A stretch of DNA of 49,977 nt, from the NCBI GenBank assembly GCA_015478655.1, contig JADMIJ010000021.1:1-49977 (forward strand), given 5' to 3'. The position numbers were made by a program, and so were the translations under genes. Positions within the stretch are counted from its first letter, which is position 1. The number at the start of each line of letters is the position of its first letter. This document shows positions 26,242-34,513 of this stretch, piece after piece. The notes below the pieces were generated by a model, which saw only the letters and a program-made list of their open reading frames with translations, did not search any database and had not been told where the DNA came from. The stretch comes from Acidimicrobiales bacterium (GTDB lineage Bacteria > Actinomycetota > Acidimicrobiia > Acidimicrobiales > RAAP-2).

Positions 26242-27318
26242 GTGCACCGGGCCACCGTGGATATCTACGACGATCGCGGTCTTCGCTGGGCCGCCAGACA
26301 CGCCAATGCCGGCCGTCGGCACGAAGCGGAGCGGTTCGCCGACCGGGTTGGTCCCGAGGGACTGCGCATCGACCTCGGATGCGGTGCCGGCCGCTACCTG
26401 CCGTACCTGGGATTTCCGACCGTGGCCCTCGACGCCTCTGGGGTCATGCTTAAGGCTTGCCGCGAAGTGGTGCCCGAGGCGCTCTATGTCCAGGGCGACG
26501 TCGAGCACCTGCCGTTGGCCCGGGGGTCCATCGGAGGCGGCTGGTCGTGGATGACCCACCTTCATGTCCCACGGGTGCGCCTTCCCATGGCCCTGTGGGA
26601 CCTTCACCGGGTGCTGGCAGTGGGTGCGCCGTTCGAGCTCCAGGTGCTCGCCGGCGACTACGAGGGCGAAGACGAGCCCGGTGATGAGGTGGGAGGCCGG
26701 TTCTTCGCCGGCTGGCAGGCCGATCCGTTGGTGGACGTGGTCACCGGTGCGGGATTCGCCGTCCAGGACGGCTCCGTCACGGTGTCGGGTGACGAGGTCC
26801 GGCTTCGTTCCGTTCGGCTGCGCACCCTCGCCGACACCGTCGGCGAGGGGATGCGGCTCCTGGTCTGTGGGGTGAACCCGTCTATCTACTCGGCCGATGC
26901 CGGCATCGGCTACGCACGGCCGGGCAACCGGTTCTGGACGGCGGCGCTGGAGGCCGGCATCGTCAGCCACGACCGGGATCCGGTACGCGCGCTGATGGGC
27001 CATGGCGTAGGAATGACCGACTTCGTGAAACGGCCCACCCGCACTGCCGCGGAGGTGACACCCGGCGAGTACCGAGCCGGGCTGGCACGGGTCGAGCGCC
27101 TCGTCGAGTGGCTCCAACCCGGAGCCGTCTGTTTCACTGGGCTGTCGGGGTGGAGAACGGCCGTCAACCCCAGGGCGGTCGCCGGCCTCCAACCCGAACT
27201 GATCGGTGGCCGGCCGGCCTACGTGATGCCCTCGACCAGTGGGCTCAACGCCCGGACGCCGGTGGGCGAACTCGCCGATCACTTGTCTGCGGCATGGGCG
27301 ATCGGCGGCGGCGCCTGA
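26242..27318 (+). CDS. Fusion of a class I SAM methyltransferase and a Mug/TDG-family uracil-DNA glycosylase
   Basis: This 358-residue protein joins two enzymes. Residues about 1-200 form a class I methyltransferase with the SAM motif DLGCGAGRYLP (44-54), the acidic end of strand 2 (ALDASGVM, Asp64) and GDVEHLPLARGS. Residues about 204-358 match mismatch-specific uracil-DNA glycosylase (Mug/TDG). The catalytic motif is GVNPS (210-214, Asn212), followed by YARPGNRFWTAALEAG, GMTDFVKRPT and the second motif MPSTSGLNA (329-337). Mug/TDG removes U or T from G mismatches, including deaminated 5-methylcytosine. No frameshift or stop separates the parts. Whether the methyltransferase acts on nucleic acid, protein or a small molecule is unknown. 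The GTG start at 26242 is one of several options. Confidence 0.85.
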   Translation: MHRATVDIYDDRGLRWAARHANAGRRHEAERFADRVGPEGLRIDLGCGAGRYLPYLGFPTVALDASGVMLKACREVVPEALYVQGDVEHLPLARGSIGGGWSWMTHLHVPRVRLPMALWDLHRVLAVGAPFELQVLAGDYEGEDEPGDEVGGRFFAGWQADPLVDVVTGAGFAVQDGSVTVSGDEVRLRSVRLRTLADTVGEGMRLLVCGVNPSIYSADAGIGYARPGNRFWTAALEAGIVSHDRDPVRALMGHGVGMTDFVKRPTRTAAEVTPGEYRAGLARVERLVEWLQPGAVCFTGLSGWRTAVNPRAVAGLQPELIGGRPAYVMPSTSGLNARTPVGELADHLSAAWAIGGGA

Positions 27319-27614
27319 TTCGCGTCTCCGACCAGGTTGGGTGTCAGACAGGTACGACGGCATCGCCACCGGACAAGCATCCGGCCGCCAGGGCCGTGGT
27401 GAGTGCGAAATTAGAGATCCCCCACGATCAGTCGAGTGGCACAGGAGTGTTGAGCGAAGCGGGCGATCATGTTCAAACGTGATGCTCAGAGGGTCGTCCA
27501 ACGCACCGGGTCGCACCACCCAATCCGACAGTTGCGAGGTCTTGGGCTAACGTCTTTCCCAGGAGAGCCGGGAAGCCTGGTCGGCATGGGGTCCGTTCGC
27601 GGAAGGAAACCGAT

Positions 27615-28610
27615 TTGGCTGGTCCTGCGTTTGCCTTTTTCGCCGGAGCCGTGATCAGCCTTGGGACAAGTTGGGTCCTCGTGTCAAGGCTGGAAAGAGT
27701 CGGCGAACGCCTGGGACTCTCCGAAGCGCTTCTAGGTGTCGTGGCCGCACTGGCCGCTGATACACCGGAGATCACGGCCGCCATTTCGGCCCTCGCTCAG
27801 CACCAACGAACTATCGGTGTCGGCGTCGTTATCGGCTCCAACGTCTTCAACCTGGCTGCTCTCCTCGGGCTCGGTGCCGTGGTTGCCGGCTTCATCGGCC
27901 TGCACCCAAGGGTGGTTGTATTCGGAGGCGCTGTGGCCATCTGGGTCGCCTTCGTTTGTCTCTTGACGGTTCTCGGTGGCATCGGGCCGATCCTGGCTCT
28001 TGGTGCTGTGCTCGTTGTCCTGATTCCCTACGTCGCGATTCTGGGCATCAGTCGCGTCGCCCTGGCGCGGCTTCCCCTTCCGGGACGATGGTTGTCCTGG
28101 CTCTCCTTAGCGGTTGACGAGGAAGAACTCGAACTCGTAGTCGCCATCCGTCCGCGGCGGGGCCGACCGGTGGATGGGGTCACCGCTGGGGGCGCTCTGG
28201 TGGTTGTGGTCCTGGCCAGCATCATGATGGAGCGGGGTGCCTCGGACCTTGGGCACCATTTCGGCGTAGCCGACGTGGTGATCGGCGGCATCGTCCTGGC
28301 GGCAGTGACCAGCCTGCCCAATGCCGTAGCCGCCGTCTATCTGGCGTCGAATGGACGGGGGGCCGCCGCATTGAGCACGGCACTCAACAGTAACAACCTC
28401 AACGTGGTGGCCGGCCTCCTCATCCCTGCGGCTGTCGTCGGGCTAGCACCACCGTCGACCTCCGGAATTCTCACCGCAGCGTGGTACCTGGGGCTGACGG
28501 CACTCACGTTGGTCGTCGCCTACACCGAAAGCGGTTTACGAAGGCGGGAGGGCTGGGTGATCATCGCCGGCTATTGCACCTTCGTTGTCTGGCTGCTGGT
28601 CACCTCCTGA
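27615..28610 (+). CDS. Sodium/calcium exchanger (CaCA)-family membrane protein
   Basis: This 331-residue integral membrane protein has about ten hydrophobic segments and the two inverted alpha-repeats of cation/Ca2+ exchangers. The first repeat reads AALAADTPEITAAI (residues 45-58) with GSNVFNLAALLG. The second reads TSLPNAVAAVYL with NSNNLNVVAGLL. In the first repeat the usual G-T-S-x-P-E is A-D-T-P-E, and in the second the acidic ligand is Asn (SLPN), so ion choice may differ from classic exchangers. A TTG start after GGAAGGAAACC is the best fit. The 296 bases upstream (27319-27614) show no gene or clear signal. Confidence 0.82.
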   Translation: MAGPAFAFFAGAVISLGTSWVLVSRLERVGERLGLSEALLGVVAALAADTPEITAAISALAQHQRTIGVGVVIGSNVFNLAALLGLGAVVAGFIGLHPRVVVFGGAVAIWVAFVCLLTVLGGIGPILALGAVLVVLIPYVAILGISRVALARLPLPGRWLSWLSLAVDEEELELVVAIRPRRGRPVDGVTAGGALVVVVLASIMMERGASDLGHHFGVADVVIGGIVLAAVTSLPNAVAAVYLASNGRGAAALSTALNSNNLNVVAGLLIPAAVVGLAPPSTSGILTAAWYLGLTALTLVVAYTESGLRRREGWVIIAGYCTFVVWLLVTS

Positions 28611-28963
28611 GTCGGGCATTATTTGCCAGGTTGTCCTAATCGGCAGTTCGTCGAGCTACCTCTGGATGCTCACGCCCAGTTCATCTGCTGAGACTGCGGA
28701 GGGAAGATCGAGGCGTCCGATGGTCTGTTCCGGGTACGAGCAAGGACTGCCAGTGCAAGACCGGTGTTTGCCATCGATCCCAACATTTGCCATCTCGGCT
28801 CGCTGTGCCGATGGCTTCGAGATCCAGGTTTGGTCCCTGCCCGGTCTCGCTCGACTCGGGTCTGCCGAACGCCGGCCCGGCTGGCCCCGCGTGCACTGTC
28901 AGTGGTCGGTGACAGCGTGTCGAGCGATCGTCGAGTCCGGGGCGACCCGTCCCGGAGCTCTCC
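28611..28963. other. 353-bp intergenic stretch, one inverted repeat
   Basis: No coding frame with family-like features is seen on either strand. The only structure I find is CTGTCA/TGACAG at 28896-28915 with an 8-base loop, about 50 bases past the stop of the leftward ABM gene. It could be its terminator, though it lacks a T-tract. The exchanger gene ends at the left edge. Confidence 0.5.
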
Positions 28964-29263
28964 TCAGGATCGGGTCTCGACCGCCGCGAAATGGTCGACC
29001 ACCGGCGGTGACTGGAAGTAGGGCCCGATCGCCGCTCGCCACTCGGGAAAGGCCTCCGACTGACGAAAGCCGACGAGGTGGTCGTCGATGGTCTCCCACT
29101 CCACCAACAGGAGGTAGTAATCGGGTGCTTCGACGCCACGGCGCAGCTCGAGGGAGATGAAGCCGGGGGAGGCGGCGATGACCGAACGGGCTTGCATCAG
29201 TGCCTTCTCGAAGTCATCGGCCGTACCGGGACGGATGGTGATCAGGGCATGCTCGAGGACCAT
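28964..29263 (-). CDS. Antibiotic biosynthesis monooxygenase (ABM)-domain protein
   Basis: This is a 99-residue dimeric alpha/beta-barrel protein. ABM proteins include small cofactor-free monooxygenases, haem-degrading enzymes and proteins with no known reaction. The start MVLEHALITIRPG is the typical first strand. ARSVIAASPGFISLELRRGVE and YYLLLVEWETIDDHLVGFRQSEAF match the family's helix and strand pattern. No haem-binding signature is evident, so the substrate is unknown. The ATG at 29263 is divergent from the FrnE-type gene start 70 bp away. Confidence 0.83.
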   Translation of the reverse strand: MVLEHALITIRPGTADDFEKALMQARSVIAASPGFISLELRRGVEAPDYYLLLVEWETIDDHLVGFRQSEAFPEWRAAIGPYFQSPPVVDHFAAVETRS

Positions 29264-29332
29264 GCCGACCGACGCTACTGGCCGCGTCGTTTGGAATACC
29301 AGGGTCTGGGAGAGGTTGACATCTAATGGAGT

Positions 29333-30064
29333 GTGAGTAGTGAGGAGTGTCCGTTGAAGGTAGAGGTGTGGTCCGACGTGGTCTGCCCCTGGTGCTATGT
29401 GGGTAAGCGGCACCTCGAAGAGGCGCTTGCCCGGTTCCGACATGGCGATCAGGTGTCGGTCGAGTGGAGGAGCTTCGAGCTCAATCCGTCCTCTCCGCCC
29501 CGGGTGGGACTCACCATGAGCCAGATCCTGCAGCGCAAATACGGGATGTCCGAGGATCAGGCAGGGGCGGCCAACCAGCGGATGACGGACCTAGCTGCCG
29601 GTGTCGGGCTCGAGTACCACCTCGACCGCGTCCAGGCCGGCAATACCTTCGACGCCCATCGACTGATCCATCTGGCCTCCACCCATGGGCTGGGGGACGC
29701 CATGAAGGAACGGCTGTTGGCCGCCTACTTCTCCGAAGGGCGGCCGGTGGGAGAACGCAGCGTGTTGACCACGCTGGCCCGCGACGTCGGTCTCGACCCG
29801 ACCGAGGTCGAATCCGTGCTGGTCGGCGACGACTTTGCCGCCGACGTCCGAGATGACGAATCCAGGGCCGCGGCCATGGGGGTGCGCGGTGTCCCGTTCT
29901 TCGTCATTGACGAGGCCATCGGGGTTTCCGGGGCCCAGCCGGCCGATGTGTTGCTCGAGGCGTTGGAACGGGGGTGGACGGAGTCCCACCCGATCACCAT
30001 GGCCAGTGACCGCGACCAGGGAGGGAGCGGAGAGGCCTGCGCCGACGGCGCGTGCGCGCTCTGA
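29333..30064 (+). CDS. DsbA-family (FrnE-type) oxidoreductase
   Basis: This 243-residue thioredoxin-fold protein is of the FrnE/DsbA group, cytoplasmic disulfide oxidoreductases involved in oxidative-stress defence or polyketide tailoring. The active site is CPWC (Cys18-Cys21) in SDVVCPWCYVGKRHLEEAL. The cis-Pro loop is GVPFFVIDEAIGVSGAQ. A second Cys pair occurs at the very end (EACADGACAL), as in FrnE proteins where a C-terminal Cys pair takes part in the redox cycle. No signal peptide is present. It starts with GTG at 29333. A 9-bp hairpin overlaps its stop codon and the gap to the convergent PPOX gene. Confidence 0.88.
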   Translation: MSSEECPLKVEVWSDVVCPWCYVGKRHLEEALARFRHGDQVSVEWRSFELNPSSPPRVGLTMSQILQRKYGMSEDQAGAANQRMTDLAAGVGLEYHLDRVQAGNTFDAHRLIHLASTHGLGDAMKERLLAAYFSEGRPVGERSVLTTLARDVGLDPTEVESVLVGDDFAADVRDDESRAAAMGVRGVPFFVIDEAIGVSGAQPADVLLEALERGWTESHPITMASDRDQGGSGEACADGACAL

Positions 30065-30073
30065 CGCGCACGC
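30050..30073. terminator. Perfect 9-bp hairpin at the convergent gene ends
   Basis: GCGTGCGCG (30050-30058) and CGCGCACGC (30065-30073) pair perfectly around a six-base loop. The loop contains the stop codon of the FrnE-type gene. The hairpin lies in the 14-bp gap between two convergent genes, so a bidirectional terminator or mRNA 3'-end stabiliser is likely. There is no T-tract. Confidence 0.6.
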
Positions 30074-30078
30074 CCGAA

Positions 30079-30507
30079 TCAACCTCCCAACATGCCGTAG
30101 GCGTTGGTGGCCGACAGGGTGAGCACCACCCGGCGGTCCGACACCATGACCTGGCGGTACTCGTCCCAGTCCGGGTGCTCCCCTTGGGCGAGACGGTACA
30201 TCTCGACCAGTTCCTCGACGACAGGGTCATCCACCGTCTGGGCCACCGGCGACAGGGCCGCCTCGCCGTCGAGCACCACATAGGCGAAGAAGTCGTCGCG
30301 GGCCACATGGAGTGAGGCGCGAGGATCGCGGCGCAGGTTCTTGGTCTTGGCTCTCCCCTCGGTGACCGAAATGCGGACGGAGTGGTCGGAGCCGGGTATG
30401 AAGAGGATGTTGGACAGCTGCGGGCGACCGTTGCTCCGCAGCGTGACCAGGACTCCCCGGTTGTGCCGGCGCACGAAGGCGAATGCATCGTCCAATGAGA
30501 TGGCCAT
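30079..30507 (-). CDS. PPOX-class F420-dependent oxidoreductase
   Basis: This is a 142-residue split-barrel protein of the pyridoxamine-phosphate-oxidase-like group that in actinobacteria commonly binds coenzyme F420. The start MAISLDDAFAFVRRHNRGVLVTLRSNGRPQ shows the typical opening helix and the VTLRSNGRPQLSN strand. RAKTKNLRRDPRASLHV is the conserved cofactor-phosphate loop, and WDEYRQVMVSDRRVVLTL is the usual end. Catalytic activity and substrate are unknown. The true start at 30507 is set by homologous length; upstream sequence belongs to the antisense of another gene. It is convergent with the FrnE-type gene. Confidence 0.86.
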   Translation of the reverse strand: MAISLDDAFAFVRRHNRGVLVTLRSNGRPQLSNILFIPGSDHSVRISVTEGRAKTKNLRRDPRASLHVARDDFFAYVVLDGEAALSPVAQTVDDPVVEELVEMYRLAQGEHPDWDEYRQVMVSDRRVVLTLSATNAYGMLGG

Positions 30508-30562
30508 CGACCCACGGTACTGGGCCAGGCCCGCGCTCCGACCGCCGGTTCCGGAACCCTTC

Positions 30563-32047
30563 TCAATGCAGGTCGAACGAACCCCCTGCCACCTCGATGC
30601 GGTCTCCGATGAGCTCTTCTGACACGGCATGGGCGGCCAGGAGGCCGTCCTCGCTGACGGCCACGCAGCGGCGGCCATCGGCCGTGTCACACAGGGCCAG
30701 CGTGCGAGCCGGGACCAGTTCCTCGTAGGTGACGGTGTACGTGACGACCGTGGCTGCGCCGGTGTAGCCGTCGAGGCTCTCGACCACGTCGACGACGCCC
30801 GTCTCCGACTGCGCCGCCCGGGCCAGGTCGTCAACCAATGGCAACCGACCGTCGGGACGGCCCGACCACACCCCGATGCCCGGCTTGGTCAGGAGCCCAC
30901 TGACGGTCGTGACGGCTCCGAGCGCTCCGGGGTCGGCCCTCACTTCGGCGATCACCGCGGCCGTGGCCTGCAGAACGAAGTTGTTGAACGGACCGCCGGC
31001 GAACGCCATGCCGCCGGTGATGGTGGGCGTGGTCCCTGGCTCGAGACCCAGGCAACGCTGTTGTACCCGCACCGCGGCGGGGAAGCAGCTGTACACCTCG
31101 ATGATGTCGGCGTCGGCGATGGGCCGTCCGATGCGGGCTCCGGCGGCACGGGCCAGCACGTCCATGGCCGGCCAGGCATGGGACTCTTTTCGACGCAACA
31201 GGGACACGGTGTGGCTCGACTCCAAGGCGACCTGGGGAAAGGCCCACTGGTCGGCGCCCACCCCTAGGCGGACCGCCGTCTCGGCCGAGCACAGGAGCAG
31301 CGCCGCTGACTGGTTGACCGCCCACTGGGTGGAGTGCCACTTGTTGTAAGGGAAGGCCAGGGGCCGATTGGTGACAGAGGGAGTGTCGATCTGCTTGGCA
31401 TCCATCGAGTCCGGAAACGCCGCGTCGGGGTTGGTCCCGGCGACCACATTGAAGCGGGACCAGAGGTCGGCGACCTCGGCACGGTGTTCGGTCAGTGTTC
31501 GACCGTCGGCGGCTCGAAGGGCGTTGTCGATCATTGCGTACTGTTGGACCGGATCCCACAACCTGTTGGCTACCTCGACCGGTTCCAACAACGCACCCTC
31601 CCGCCTTTGGGTGATGTCTGGGATCGCTCCGGGCTGATCCGTCTCGACCGCCTCGATTCCGGATCGGGCCACATCCCGGGCCCAGCGCTTGGCCTCGCCC
31701 CCGACCACGGCCGCCACCTCGGATGTGCCCGAGGCGATGGCCACCAGAGCATCGTTGATCAGACGCTGTTGTGGGATCCCCAACTCGTACAGATGGGTGC
31801 GCGCTTCCGCGGCACCCACGCCGCCGGCCACCAGTCGTCCAGGGTCGGGATACGACCAACTCCCCTGGGGGACGGCGATCCGGTCGATCCGCTCCAGCAT
31901 CCGCGGCGACCCCGCGTCCGACCCGGCCGCGACCAAGGCCCGGGTCATCAGGTCGGTGGCTTCGGCGTGTCCGGAAGCAGTGCCGACCCCTACGACCACC
32001 GGGGTGCGAGGATCGAGTGAGCCGAGGCCGTTGTGCAGGAGGTCCAT
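30563..32047 (-). CDS. Thiolase-like protein type 1 (TLP1/SCPx-like), no nucleophilic Cys
   Basis: This 494-residue thiolase-superfamily protein resembles mycobacterial thiolase-like protein 1. It has the paired thiolase folds (residues about 12-420) and an extra C-terminal domain of about 75 residues (after DDLARAAQS, with VVTYTVTYEELVPARTLALC), as in TLP1. The N-terminal half, where thiolases carry the acyl-accepting Cys, contains no cysteine at all; the corresponding region reads LINDALVAIASGTSEVAAVVGG. The C-terminal half keeps VYSCFPAAVRVQQ and GGMAFAGGPFNNF. Conventional thiolysis is therefore unlikely and a CoA-binding or non-thiolase reaction is more plausible. It is 8 bp downstream of the DUF4031 gene, in the same direction. 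Confidence 0.8.
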   Translation of the reverse strand: MDLLHNGLGSLDPRTPVVVGVGTASGHAEATDLMTRALVAAGSDAGSPRMLERIDRIAVPQGSWSYPDPGRLVAGGVGAAEARTHLYELGIPQQRLINDALVAIASGTSEVAAVVGGEAKRWARDVARSGIEAVETDQPGAIPDITQRREGALLEPVEVANRLWDPVQQYAMIDNALRAADGRTLTEHRAEVADLWSRFNVVAGTNPDAAFPDSMDAKQIDTPSVTNRPLAFPYNKWHSTQWAVNQSAALLLCSAETAVRLGVGADQWAFPQVALESSHTVSLLRRKESHAWPAMDVLARAAGARIGRPIADADIIEVYSCFPAAVRVQQRCLGLEPGTTPTITGGMAFAGGPFNNFVLQATAAVIAEVRADPGALGAVTTVSGLLTKPGIGVWSGRPDGRLPLVDDLARAAQSETGVVDVVESLDGYTGAATVVTYTVTYEELVPARTLALCDTADGRRCVAVSEDGLLAAHAVSEELIGDRIEVAGGSFDLH

Positions 32048-32055
32048 CTGCCCGG

Positions 32056-32373
32056 TCACTCCCTGGCCGGGGCGGATGCCGCCACGGCCGGAGTGGCCTG
32101 ACGGGTCCGACGCTCGCGCATCATCCGGCCCACCTGGCGCCAGGTCACGGGGACCGCACCCAGGTCCAGTGCATCCTGACGGGCGCGCTCGGGCACATCG
32201 TAGTGAGCCTGGTGCGGCCGGCCAACCTTGTGTTGGAACCATCGGCGCTTCATGCCCAATCGACGGGCGAAGGCGTGGAGCTCCTCGTCGGTGTCGGCCA
32301 CCAGATGGGACCACCGGTCGTCGACCGGGCCCAGCCGCGCCGGCTGGCGCCAATCATCCAGATAGACCGTCAC
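32056..32373 (-). CDS. DUF4031 domain protein
   Basis: This 105-residue conserved actinobacterial protein has unknown function. It opens VTVYLDDWRQPA and continues WSHLVADTDEELHAFARRLGMKR and HYDVPERARQDALDLGAVPVTWRQVGRMM, which together are the DUF4031 signature. Conserved Asp, His and Arg residues suggest a nuclease- or hydrolase-like pocket, but that is a guess. The GTG at 32373 is chosen because family members start at this TVYxDD strand. It lies 28 bp after the rhodanese gene and 8 bp before the thiolase-like gene. Confidence 0.78.
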   Translation of the reverse strand: MTVYLDDWRQPARLGPVDDRWSHLVADTDEELHAFARRLGMKRRWFQHKVGRPHQAHYDVPERARQDALDLGAVPVTWRQVGRMMRERRTRQATPAVAASAPARE

Positions 32374-32401
32374 GGGCGCAGGCTGACTCTCGGGGCGCGG
32401 C

Positions 32402-32752
32402 TCAGATGATCCGGCCTCGGATACCGCCATCGGCCACGATGGACAGTCCGGCCAGTTCCCACGCCAGCATCCCTCCATCGACGTTGCGGACGTCGTACCC
32501 GGCGCCGGCCAGAGCGTTGGCCACGGCCGCGGATCTTCCGCCCACCCGACAGATGCACACCACCGTCCGATCGGCAGGTATCTCGTCGATCCGCTCCGCA
32601 ACCTGCCCCATGGCCACGTGGACGGCCCCGGGGGCACGTCCGGCCTCCCACTCATCGTCTTCGCGGACGTCAAGAAGGAACGCTCCGGCATCCGCCAGAC
32701 GACTCGCCTCCTCGGGATCGAGGTCGGCCACGGCTGTCGGCTCGGGATTCAT
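32402..32752 (-). CDS. Single-domain rhodanese-like sulfurtransferase
   Basis: This is a 116-residue rhodanese domain. FLLDVREDDEWEAGRAPGAVHV and the active-site loop CRVGGRS (Cys68) are intact, so it can carry a persulfide and pass sulfur to an acceptor. A second Cys lies two residues earlier (CIC). The ATG at 32752 gives the normal length; a GTG three codons upstream is also possible. The acceptor is not evident from the neighbours. It may simply share a leftward transcript with DUF4031 and the thiolase-like gene. Confidence 0.87.
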   Translation of the reverse strand: MNPEPTAVADLDPEEASRLADAGAFLLDVREDDEWEAGRAPGAVHVAMGQVAERIDEIPADRTVVCICRVGGRSAAVANALAGAGYDVRNVDGGMLAWELAGLSIVADGGIRGRII

Positions 32753-32817
32753 CGGCTTCACGGTATCGGAGCGCCGCCCTCCACCGTTCATACGCCCAGG
32801 CCAGGCCGCCAGCCAGG

Positions 32818-33258
32818 TCAGCCCGGAAGGTCCATCAATTCGATGCGCACCCCGTCGGGGTCGGTGCAATAGAGGAAATCGAGGCGGGCGCCCGGCAGGT
32901 CGAGGGTGGTCCGGGTGCCCCGCACCACCGTGCCCCCCAACGCCTCGATGATGGAGGCCAGGCCCTCAACGTCGTCAACCCGCAACGAAATGTGGGTCAG
33001 GCCCAGCTGATTCATGGGGCGGCGTTGTCCATCTCCGGTGTGGCCCGGCGATTCGAATCCCAGGAGCTCGATGGTGACACCGTCCCGCGACAGCATCCGA
33101 GATTCCAATCGTACGTCCTCCACTTCCATCAATGCACCGAATTCCTCGCCGACCTGGTGCGACGCCACTTGCTCGAATCCCAGACCGTCGCGGTAGAACC
33201 GGAGCGACCGCTCGAGGTCCGAAACACAGATGCCGAAGTGGGAGACCGATAGCGTCAC
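32818..33258 (-). CDS. Glyoxalase/bleomycin-resistance (VOC)-fold protein
   Basis: This is a 146-residue vicinal-oxygen-chelate-fold protein with two beta-alpha-beta-beta-beta modules. Likely metal ligands sit at His7 (SVSHFGICVSDL), Glu in VTIELLGFE, His in LTHISLRVDD and Glu in GVRIELMD. This 2-His/2-Glu pattern fits glyoxalase I, methylmalonyl-CoA epimerase or similar isomerases. With acyl-CoA genes nearby, a methylmalonyl-CoA epimerase-like role is possible but unproven. Its GTG start overlaps the esterase stop by four bases (GTGA), showing coupling. Confidence 0.83.
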   Translation of the reverse strand: MTLSVSHFGICVSDLERSLRFYRDGLGFEQVASHQVGEEFGALMEVEDVRLESRMLSRDGVTIELLGFESPGHTGDGQRRPMNQLGLTHISLRVDDVEGLASIIEALGGTVVRGTRTTLDLPGARLDFLYCTDPDGVRIELMDLPG

Positions 33259-34421
33259 GATTCCTCCAGAAAGGGAACAGGGGTCGGGCCCGATGTTCCC
33301 ACCGTGCCCGTTCGGTTGACCATGTGGGCGACGCCGGTGGACTCGTCCACCTCCCCCAGCGCCCCGGCCGAGACTGTGTCGGGCAGGTGGGCGTGGACGA
33401 ACGCCGCCACCGACCGGTAGGCGTGCCGGCTGGCATCCGCCCACGGCATGAGGATGGGGAACACATGGAACATCCCCGGCTCTTCGAGGGAGACCGTGTC
33501 GACGCCCGCTTTCCCCAGATGGTCGACGAATCGACTGATCGAATCGCGGAACATCTCGTCGCCGCCGAAACAGACGAACGTCGGTGGCCAGCCGGACACG
33601 TCCTGTTCCGCGCCGGAAACCGGCTCCGACCCCGGGCTGCGCCCGTGCAGGTAGGCGGAGGTCGGGATGTTCCAGGGCAGGATGTCCACGGCCGCGTTAC
33701 CGGATATCGAAGGATCATCGAGAAGCAGGTCCACCTCCGGGGAGAACAACAGCACGCCGGCGATGGCCCGATGGTGGGTGTGGGTCATCGAGTAGATGAG
33801 CGACGCGGCCAGTCCCCCACCGCTCGAGTCTCCGCCCACGAAGAGGCGCGACGGGTCGGCCCCGTCGACCAGGAGCCGCTCGAGGACCACGATGGCATCC
33901 TCCAGGCCGGCGGGGAACGGGAACTCGGGGGCCAGCCGGAGGTCGGCGACAAAGATCTCGCAACCGGTCAGGCGGCACAGCCAGGCAACGAACAGCGCGT
34001 ACATCCGCGGCGACGTCCCCACGTAGCCGCCGCCGTGGAGGTACAGCACCGTGCCCCGGACGGCGCCGCCGTCAGGGCGGTACCAGATGCCGGCGACACC
34101 GGCCACACTGTCCTCCTGCGACGTCACACCGAGCGACCGGACCAAGGGGGGCAACAGGAACCCGCACAGGTCATCGAGCACCATCTCCACCGATCGGAAC
34201 TCGTCGATCGGCAGTGAGGACGAGTACCCCATGAAGGTGCGCACCGCCTCGCGAGTGACCGTGACCGCCACGTTGTGCGGCATGTTGCCCTCGCCCGACC
34301 AGGGTCTGCGGAAGGGGACCCGGGCCAGGGCGACGCCGAACTGCCCGGCCAGACCGACCAGGTCGGTGGCGGCGATCGGCCAGGAGGAACGGGCCACGCC
34401 GGGGCGCCGGCCCATCACCAC
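33255..34421 (-). CDS. HSL-family alpha/beta hydrolase (esterase)
   Basis: This 388-residue serine esterase belongs to the hormone-sensitive-lipase group. The oxyanion motif HGGGY starts at residue 129 (LYLHGGGYVGTSP). The nucleophile Ser199 is in VGGDSSGGGLAAS, the acid is in FGGDEMF and the His is in EPGMFHVFPIL. Such enzymes hydrolyse short or medium acyl esters and lactones. A 50-residue C-terminal tail beyond the last helix (HMVNRTGTVG region) is unusual. The N-terminus is also long, so a start further in is possible. It is translationally coupled to the VOC gene and, by position, may supply an acid to the neighbouring CoA-thioester pathway. Confidence 0.87.
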   Translation of the reverse strand: MVMGRRPGVARSSWPIAATDLVGLAGQFGVALARVPFRRPWSGEGNMPHNVAVTVTREAVRTFMGYSSSLPIDEFRSVEMVLDDLCGFLLPPLVRSLGVTSQEDSVAGVAGIWYRPDGGAVRGTVLYLHGGGYVGTSPRMYALFVAWLCRLTGCEIFVADLRLAPEFPFPAGLEDAIVVLERLLVDGADPSRLFVGGDSSGGGLAASLIYSMTHTHHRAIAGVLLFSPEVDLLLDDPSISGNAAVDILPWNIPTSAYLHGRSPGSEPVSGAEQDVSGWPPTFVCFGGDEMFRDSISRFVDHLGKAGVDTVSLEEPGMFHVFPILMPWADASRHAYRSVAAFVHAHLPDTVSAGALGEVDESTGVAHMVNRTGTVGTSGPTPVPFLEES

Positions 34422-34513
34422 CCGGGAACCTCGTTCATCCTCGACGGCATCGTGCTCATGCTGTCACGGCCCCTCGGGCCCCCGAGCACCCACCCCTGAC
34501 CGTTGCGTGCGGG

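Noticed and set aside
26227..27519. 430-residue minus-strand frame over the methyltransferase/glycosylase gene
   Set aside because: It is a shadow of the well-supported plus-strand fusion, with no recognisable motif.
28585..29160. 191-residue plus-strand frame past the exchanger gene
   Set aside because: It runs through the intergenic stretch into the antisense of the ABM gene and shows no conserved pattern.
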